Source of the DNA: Candidatus Yonathbacteria bacterium CG17_big_fil_post_rev_8_21_14_2_50_43_9
GTDB taxonomy: Bacteria; Patescibacteriota; Minisyncoccia; Phycocordibacterales; UBA1550
Assembly (NCBI GenBank): GCA_002771015.1
Contig: PCUO01000012.1
Coordinates: forward strand, 6,905-16,001
DNA: 9,097 bases
Direction: 5' to 3'
Shown: one piece after another, positions 6,320 through 9,097 of the stretch
Numbering within the stretch: the stretch's first letter is position 1
Layout: every line of letters starts with the position of its first letter
Translations under genes and position numbers: made by a program
Notes under the pieces: generated by a model
What the model saw: only the letters and a program-made list of their open reading frames with translations
Databases searched by the model: none
Told to the model about the DNA's origin: nothing

Positions 6320-6566
6320 AATTCTGAGCAGGGCGTAATATAGCTGAGCCTCTATCAAAATTTTCTTGAACCCAGGGGATTTTTGCTATCGTTGGACCAA
6401 AAACACCAAGTGCAATTGTGGCTATGATTGCTGAGCCGAGGAAAAAACCTATACCATAGATGACTCCAGTAATAAGAATCCTCTGAATGGTATTTTGTTG
6501 CGCAAGCTTCACGTTGAGAGACTTTAATTGCACTATAACTTCATCTAAGTGGTTGTCTGGTTCCAT
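6318..6566 (-). CDS. Small membrane protein, DUF5665-like
   Basis: 82 residues. An N-terminal amphipathic or coiled segment (about 5-28, EVIVQLKSLNVKLAQQNT) precedes a long hydrophobic stretch (about 30-64) with a Gly-rich hairpin (GVIYGIGFFLGSAI) and IPWVQENFD after it. This layout, with a short polar helix, a G-x-x-x-G-containing membrane segment and a trailing W/Q/F segment, resembles DUF5665-type small proteins as I know them; function unknown. The ATG sits 2 nt after the transketolase stop, so it is the last gene of that transcript. Its stop codon lies at the base of the palindrome at 6256-6319. I am confident of the gene and less so of the family. Confidence 0.82.
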   Translation of the reverse strand: MEPDNHLDEVIVQLKSLNVKLAQQNTIQRILITGVIYGIGFFLGSAIIATIALGVFGPTIAKIPWVQENFDRGSAILRPAQN

Positions 6567-6568
6567 TT

Positions 6569-7537
6569 TTACAAAAGCTTCTTCACTGCCTCCTTAATAT
6601 GTGAGATTCCCATACCATAGTGTTCCAAAAGTTCGGTGGGCGAGCCCGACTGCCCAAATAAATCCTGCACACCAACGAACGACATTTTGGTTGGATGTTC
6701 AACTGCCAGAATTTCCGCGACTGCCGAGCCCATACCACCGGCGACTTGATGCTCCTCCACAGTGACGATTGCTCCACATTCTTTCGCGAGGTTAATTACC
6801 GCCTCGCGGTCCATTGGCTTCACTGTTCCAATATTTAAAACAACCACCCCAATCCCCTCTCCCTCAAGCTCTTTTCCAGCCATGATTGCATTGTATACGA
6901 GTGAGCCACAAGCAATTATGCCAACTTTTTTTGGATTTGCAGAGCGAAAAAATTCTTGCGCCTTGCCGATTTCAAACGGCGTGTCTTCTGTTGTGATGAT
7001 AGGAGTTTTTTCGCGCGCGAGGCGGATGTAAGTTGGAGAATTTGTCTTTGCCATTGCAATGGTCGCCTTCTTTGCTTCTATGCTGTCACACGGAGTAATG
7101 ACTACCATTCTCGGCATCACGCGTGTAATTGCAATGTCTTCAATCGCCTGGTGCGTCCCGCCGTCAGGACCTACAGAAACTCCAGCGTGCGAACCAGCAA
7201 TTTTTACTGGGCGGTCATTGTAGCAAATATTCGTACGAATCTGCTCCCAGCTTCTTCCTGGAGAAAACATCGCATATGAGGAAACAAATGGAATCTTACC
7301 CATCGCTGCCATTCCTGAGGCGACTGATACCGACGACTGCTCCATAATCCCCATTTCAAAAAATCGCTTTGGAAATTCTTTTGCGAATGCATCCATCTTT
7401 GTGGATTCGGTGAGGTCACAACACATAGCCACCACGCGCTCATCCGCGCGACCAGCGAACACAAGCCCCTCGCCAAAGCCCGCGCGAATCGGCGCTTGCT
7501 CTACATCTGTATCAAAAAGTTTTGGGTTAAGATTCAT
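6569..7537 (-). CDS. Transketolase, C-terminal subunit (pyrimidine-binding and C-terminal domains)
   Basis: 322 residues, corresponding to the second half of a full transketolase; split enzymes of this kind occur in archaea and many CPR bacteria. With its partner it transfers two-carbon ketol units between sugar phosphates using thiamine diphosphate. Seen: RFFEMGIMEQSSVSVASGMA (58-77) with the catalytic cofactor-activating glutamate E66; SYAMFSPGRSWEQIR (87-101); GSHAGVSVGPDGGTHQ (115-130), a strong transketolase/DXS-class signature; YIRLAREKTP (170-179); and in the C-terminal domain VTVEEHQVAGGMGSAVAE (258-275) and LFGQSGSP (293-300). A full enzyme needs the thiamine-diphosphate half; a probable end of that gene lies at 8986-9097, beyond two toxin-antitoxin modules. 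Promoter candidates upstream are weak (TATACT at 7559-7564, TAAAAT at 7544-7549). Confidence 0.93.
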   Translation of the reverse strand: MNLNPKLFDTDVEQAPIRAGFGEGLVFAGRADERVVAMCCDLTESTKMDAFAKEFPKRFFEMGIMEQSSVSVASGMAAMGKIPFVSSYAMFSPGRSWEQIRTNICYNDRPVKIAGSHAGVSVGPDGGTHQAIEDIAITRVMPRMVVITPCDSIEAKKATIAMAKTNSPTYIRLAREKTPIITTEDTPFEIGKAQEFFRSANPKKVGIIACGSLVYNAIMAGKELEGEGIGVVVLNIGTVKPMDREAVINLAKECGAIVTVEEHQVAGGMGSAVAEILAVEHPTKMSFVGVQDLFGQSGSPTELLEHYGMGISHIKEAVKKLL

Positions 7538-7570
7538 ATTCCTATTTTACTTTATTACAGTATACACTAT

Positions 7571-7840
7571 TTAATTTTCATATACCTCTGACCTGTGCCC
7601 AACACAAGCAACCATTAGCAGTCGTTCATCCTAGAATATTTTATATATTACGCGATAGTCACCGACTCTTAACTTAAAGAAACCAACCCACTCCCTTTCA
7701 AGTGGCAAAGGTACTACTTGATCAAAATTACTCTCAAGCCATTCAGGCTTCCTGCGTATACGCACACTGATTCCTTTGTCCAATTCAAGAAAATTCTTCT
7801 CAGCATCCTTTGTTAGAACAATTTTCCATGCCTGCACCAT
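7571..7840 (-). pseudogene. RelE/ParE-type toxin interrupted by in-frame TAG at codon 70
   Basis: The open part (7631-7840) gives 69 residues ending KLRVGDYRVIYKIF, the classic RelE-family core. Codon 70 is TAG (7631-7633). Reading on in the same frame gives DERLLMVACVGHRSEVYEN and then TAA at 7571-7573, which is exactly the expected RelE C-terminus. The original gene was therefore 89 codons, the normal family length, broken by a nonsense codon. The lost HRSEVY segment holds an Arg and a Tyr equivalent to RelE residues R81 and Y87, important for mRNA cleavage on the ribosome, so the 69-residue product is probably inactive as a toxin (inference). KPEWL (31-35) has Pro where I would expect Leu in this family, a possible further lesion. 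TAG is a normal stop here, ending the aldolase and transglycosylase genes, so simple recoding is unlikely. It starts 10 nt after the antitoxin stop. Confidence 0.85.
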
Positions 7841-7850
7841 AATACGAGTA

Positions 7851-8045
7851 TTAGCCCTTCCTGCTAAACTCCCTCAGTGAGGTCAATTTTCTAGGGTTAG
7901 CTTTTTGCGCCTTTTTGAGTTGTTTTGTTGTTTGAGATGATAACATCATACCAAAATCAGGATCAGCAAAAATCTCCTGAAAAGACTCAATGATTGTTCG
8001 GCGTACGAGTGATTGCAGTTGCTTTTGTTGAACTAATGTATTCAT
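7851..8045 (-). CDS. RelB-like antitoxin of the broken RelE-type toxin
   Basis: 64 residues from the ATG at 8043-8045. The frame is open to 8081, but the earlier start would lie upstream of or inside the promoter, so I prefer the internal ATG. The N-terminal helix-rich part (MNTLVQQKQLQSLVRRTIIESFQEIFADPDFG) is followed by a basic, flexible C-terminal tail (KQLKKAQKANPRKLTSLREFSRKG), the usual shape of a small antitoxin that wraps around RelE. I do not see a firm DNA-binding fold, so the family is named from context: small size, position directly upstream of a RelE-family toxin, and a 10-nt gap. The stop is TAA. A leaderless promoter fits at 8053-8081. The ORF is intact although the toxin is broken. 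Confidence 0.75.
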   Translation of the reverse strand: MNTLVQQKQLQSLVRRTIIESFQEIFADPDFGMMLSSQTTKQLKKAQKANPRKLTSLREFSRKG

Positions 8046-8358
8046 AACTATTATAATACCATGTGCGTTGTTTACCTGCAAAATGAAATTTATTTTTTAT
8101 GCCATAATCTCTTTGGCAAAATTTATACATTTCATCAAAATTAACCTGTCAATTAGCAGAGTTGTGTGCATAATTGCTTGCTCTTTCTGTACACTTCTTT
8201 CTAATTTACATTGGCCTACACTCATACTAATCAAAGGCACAGTTCAAAACCACGAGTACAAAAATAATTATTCATTTGTATTTTTTTATTTTTTCCATAA
8301 TTTTTCCGCTTAAGCCCGCGTCCATTCCGCGTTCTTTCGCGTTCTTTCACGCTTGTTA
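8046..8358. other. Gene-free spacer with tandem 10-bp repeat
   Basis: No convincing gene on either strand; the open frame at 8068-8313 (+) is A/T-rich, Phe/Ile-heavy and lacks a promoter or family features. The spacer holds the antitoxin promoter (8053-8081), a T-rich tract around 8276-8305, and two direct copies of GCGTTCTTTC at 8329-8338 and 8339-8348. No terminator hairpin is obvious after the HigA-like gene. Confidence 0.6.
8053..8081 (-). promoter_or_regulatory. Promoter of the RelB-like antitoxin, predicted leaderless
   Basis: Minus strand TTGCAG (8076-8081), 17 nt, then extended -10 TGG-TATTAT (hexamer 8053-8058), ending 7 nt before the ATG at 8045. An overlapping TATAAT (8050-8055) is an alternative but leaves only 4 nt. 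Confidence 0.5.
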
Positions 8359-8631
8359 TTATTTTACCGTTAAACGCAGTCCGAGACCAGCAGTTACTTT
8401 TTGTATAAAAGAAAATGTCGGATTTGAGCGCCCCGATTCAAAACGAGCTAGTGCAGACTGAGTAACCCCGATTTCCTTCGCAAGTGCTTTCTGTGTAAGC
8501 TTTTTCTTCGCGCGCTTTTTTATGATTGCTTCAACAATCTCGAACTCAGCACTTAGTCCATCGTAAGCTTTTTTGAACTCAGGGTCTTTCATAAGTCCCG
8601 CTTTTACTTGTTTGTGTGTTTTGAATTTCAT
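8359..8631 (-). CDS. HigA-like antitoxin, XRE-family helix-turn-helix
   Basis: 90 residues with an N-terminal segment typical of HigA-type antitoxins (MKFKTHKQVK..LMKDPEFKKAYD, 1-24), then an XRE helix-turn-helix at about 45-70 (LTQKALAKEIGVTQSALARFESG: helix, GVTQ turn, recognition helix, FESG close) and a short tail ending LRLTVK. It binds DNA as a dimer and normally neutralises a HigB/RelE-fold toxin encoded just upstream. That partner is present only as the remnant at 8658-8968. The antitoxin ORF is intact, with its own extended -10 promoter whose predicted start falls on the ATG. The upstream toxin-then-antitoxin order is the usual hig order. The stop is TAA. Confidence 0.9.
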   Translation of the reverse strand: MKFKTHKQVKAGLMKDPEFKKAYDGLSAEFEIVEAIIKKRAKKKLTQKALAKEIGVTQSALARFESGRSNPTFSFIQKVTAGLGLRLTVK

Positions 8632-8637
8632 AGTTTT

Positions 8638-8665
8638 AGTATACCATATACGCTATATTATTCAA
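8638..8665 (-). promoter_or_regulatory. Promoter of the HigA-like antitoxin, predicted leaderless
   Basis: Minus strand TTGAAT (8660-8665), 16 nt, then extended -10 TGG-TATACT (hexamer 8638-8643). Six nt separate it from the ATG at 8631, so the predicted start coincides with the ATG. The promoter begins at the stop codon of the toxin remnant and lets the antitoxin be made without the toxin transcript. Confidence 0.65.
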
Positions 8666-8968
8666 GAACAATCTTTTTTACCCTCAAGGCCGCCTCAATA
8701 TCACTCTTTCTAATTTTCTGTTCCTTTTTCATAAAATATGGAGGAGGTATGCCTGATCTTTGTGGAACATAAAAATAATTCGCGCTTGGGGATTCCCTTC
8801 TGTCCGTAATTCGAGCAACCCTCGACCGATACTTTTTGAGTGTGGAAATTCTATATTATTACCACACCTCTCAAGAATATCGATTGTCTTTTGTATACGG
8901 GCACCGAGGTTTTTATTAACTTTTTAAATAAATACTTCTATTTTCCCATTTGCATAAATTATTTCCAT
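8658..8968 (-). pseudogene. HigB-like toxin remnant: TAA at codon 15 and a frameshift near the 3' end
   Basis: From the ATG at 8966-8968 the frame reads MEIIYANGKIEVFI, stop (TAA at 8924-8926), then continues KVNKNLGARIQKTIDILERC, GNNIEFPHSKSIGRGLLELR and RIIFMFHKDQAYLLHIL to TGA at 8729-8731. This is the full order of the phage-Gp49/HigB toxin family (..IDLLEK.G..l..PhSK.ig.GLfELR....R..Y.fh....lLhgf.KK). One nucleotide appears to be missing at about 8733-8739. In the shifted frame MKKEQKIRKSDIEAALRVKK leads to TAA at 8658-8660, the expected family tail. Restoring both lesions gives about 103 codons, the normal size. The first TAA leaves only 14 codons, so no toxin is expected. It lies 17 nt after the probable transketolase N-half and 26 nt before the HigA-like gene. 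No ordinary gene call would show it. Confidence 0.87.
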
Positions 8969-8985
8969 ATTTAATATACAAGTTG

Positions 8986-9097
8986 CTACTCATGCTCACT
9001 CGCAATTTGTCCACCCAGAGTGCGGAGCTCTGCCATCGCGTTTGCTCCCTGCTCTTTGTTTGGTGGGTTGCCGTGCCATTTGTAGTCACGCTGAAAC
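8986..9097 (-). CDS. Probable transketolase N-terminal subunit, last 36 codons (rest outside window)
   Basis: The frame is open from the window edge to TAG at 8986-8988 and encodes FQRDYKWHGNPPNKEQ (first 16 visible residues), followed by GANAMAELRTLGGQIASEHE. The WHG.PPN.EQ...AM.EL pattern matches how thiamine-diphosphate-binding transketolase halves end (..y.WHGkaPn.ee...Al.eL), and the other half lies downstream on the same strand at 6569-7537. The assignment rests on a short segment and on context, so it is probable rather than sure. If correct, the two subunits were originally neighbours and about 1.45 kb of toxin-antitoxin DNA now lies between them. Confidence 0.6.
   Translation of the reverse strand, partial: FQRDYKWHGNPPNKEQGANAMAELRTLGGQIASEHE

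Noticed and set aside
6590..6596. AAGGAGG on the minus strand as ribosome binding site of the 82-aa gene
   Set aside because: It lies more than 20 nt before the ATG, inside the transketolase reading frame, too far to direct that start.
7631..7633. Recoding of TAG as a sense codon
   Set aside because: TAG ends the aldolase (3911-3913) and transglycosylase (1625-1627) genes at family-typical lengths, so it works as a stop in this genome; a simple nonsense mutation is the better explanation.
8046..8081. Upstream start (MQVNNAHG) for the RelB-like antitoxin
   Set aside because: The extra 12 codons would overlap the -10 and -35 boxes, and the internal ATG is 7 nt after the -10 box.
8068..8313. 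81-codon plus-strand ORF in the spacer between the two TA modules
   Set aside because: A/T-rich, Phe/Ile-heavy translation with no family features, no promoter and an unusual composition; most likely chance.
8329..8348. CRISPR or longer tandem array
   Set aside because: Only two direct copies of a 10-bp unit with no spacers.

Overview
The window looks like a chromosomal piece of a small-genome bacterium, most likely Candidate Phyla Radiation / Patescibacteria (Parcubacteria-like). This is an inference from gene content and style: a split (two-subunit) transketolase, a stand-alone PfkB sugar kinase, a CTC-type bL25 protein, a coiled-coil plus lytic-transglycosylase cell-wall protein, A/T-rich spacers, almost no usable Shine-Dalgarno sequences, and several promoters whose -10 box lies only 6-9 nt before the ATG. 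TAG and TAA (and one TGA) all serve as ordinary stops here.

Layout. 1-1024 (-): first 341 codons of the GTPase TypA/BipA, cut by the window edge. 1128-1601 (+): small membrane-anchored coiled-coil protein of unknown function, divergent from typA with overlapping promoters. 1625-3067 (-): secreted coiled-coil protein with an MltB/SLT-like lytic transglycosylase domain. 3085-3128: bidirectional hairpin terminator that abuts the promoter of that gene. 3145-3792 (-): ribosomal protein bL25/CTC. 3816-3878: a perfect 31-bp-arm palindrome. 3911-4786 (-): class II fructose-bisphosphate aldolase, preceded at 2 nt by a 60-aa single-pass membrane peptide (4789-4971). 4996-5038: a dyad carrying mirror-image divergent promoter elements. 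5062-6072 (+): PfkB-family sugar kinase. 6073-6255: non-coding and possibly structured. 6256-6319: a second 31-bp-arm palindrome. 6318-6566 (-): small DUF5665-like membrane protein. 6569-7537 (-): C-terminal half of transketolase. 7571-8045 (-): RelE/RelB-type toxin-antitoxin pair. 8046-8358: no gene. 8359-8968 (-): HigB/HigA-type pair. 8986-9097 (-): last 36 codons of what is probably the transketolase N-terminal half.

How it fits together. Aldolase, PfkB kinase and transketolase form a sugar-phosphate cluster (lower glycolysis / non-oxidative pentose phosphate). The two transketolase halves, usually adjacent, are here separated by about 1.45 kb holding two type II toxin-antitoxin modules. 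In both modules the antitoxin ORF is intact and the toxin is broken: relE has an in-frame TAG at codon 70 of 89, removing the conserved C-terminal HRSEVY segment; higB has a TAA at codon 15 and a 1-nt frameshift near its 3' end. The higB remnant is not visible as a normal ORF and was recovered by reading through the stops.

The most interesting points are the paired broken toxins inside a split transketolase locus, the repeated leaderless promoter geometry, the two near-identical-size perfect palindromes, and the symmetric divergent promoter dyad. I see no clearly new multi-gene system. All family assignments come from reading motifs by eye, without database searches.
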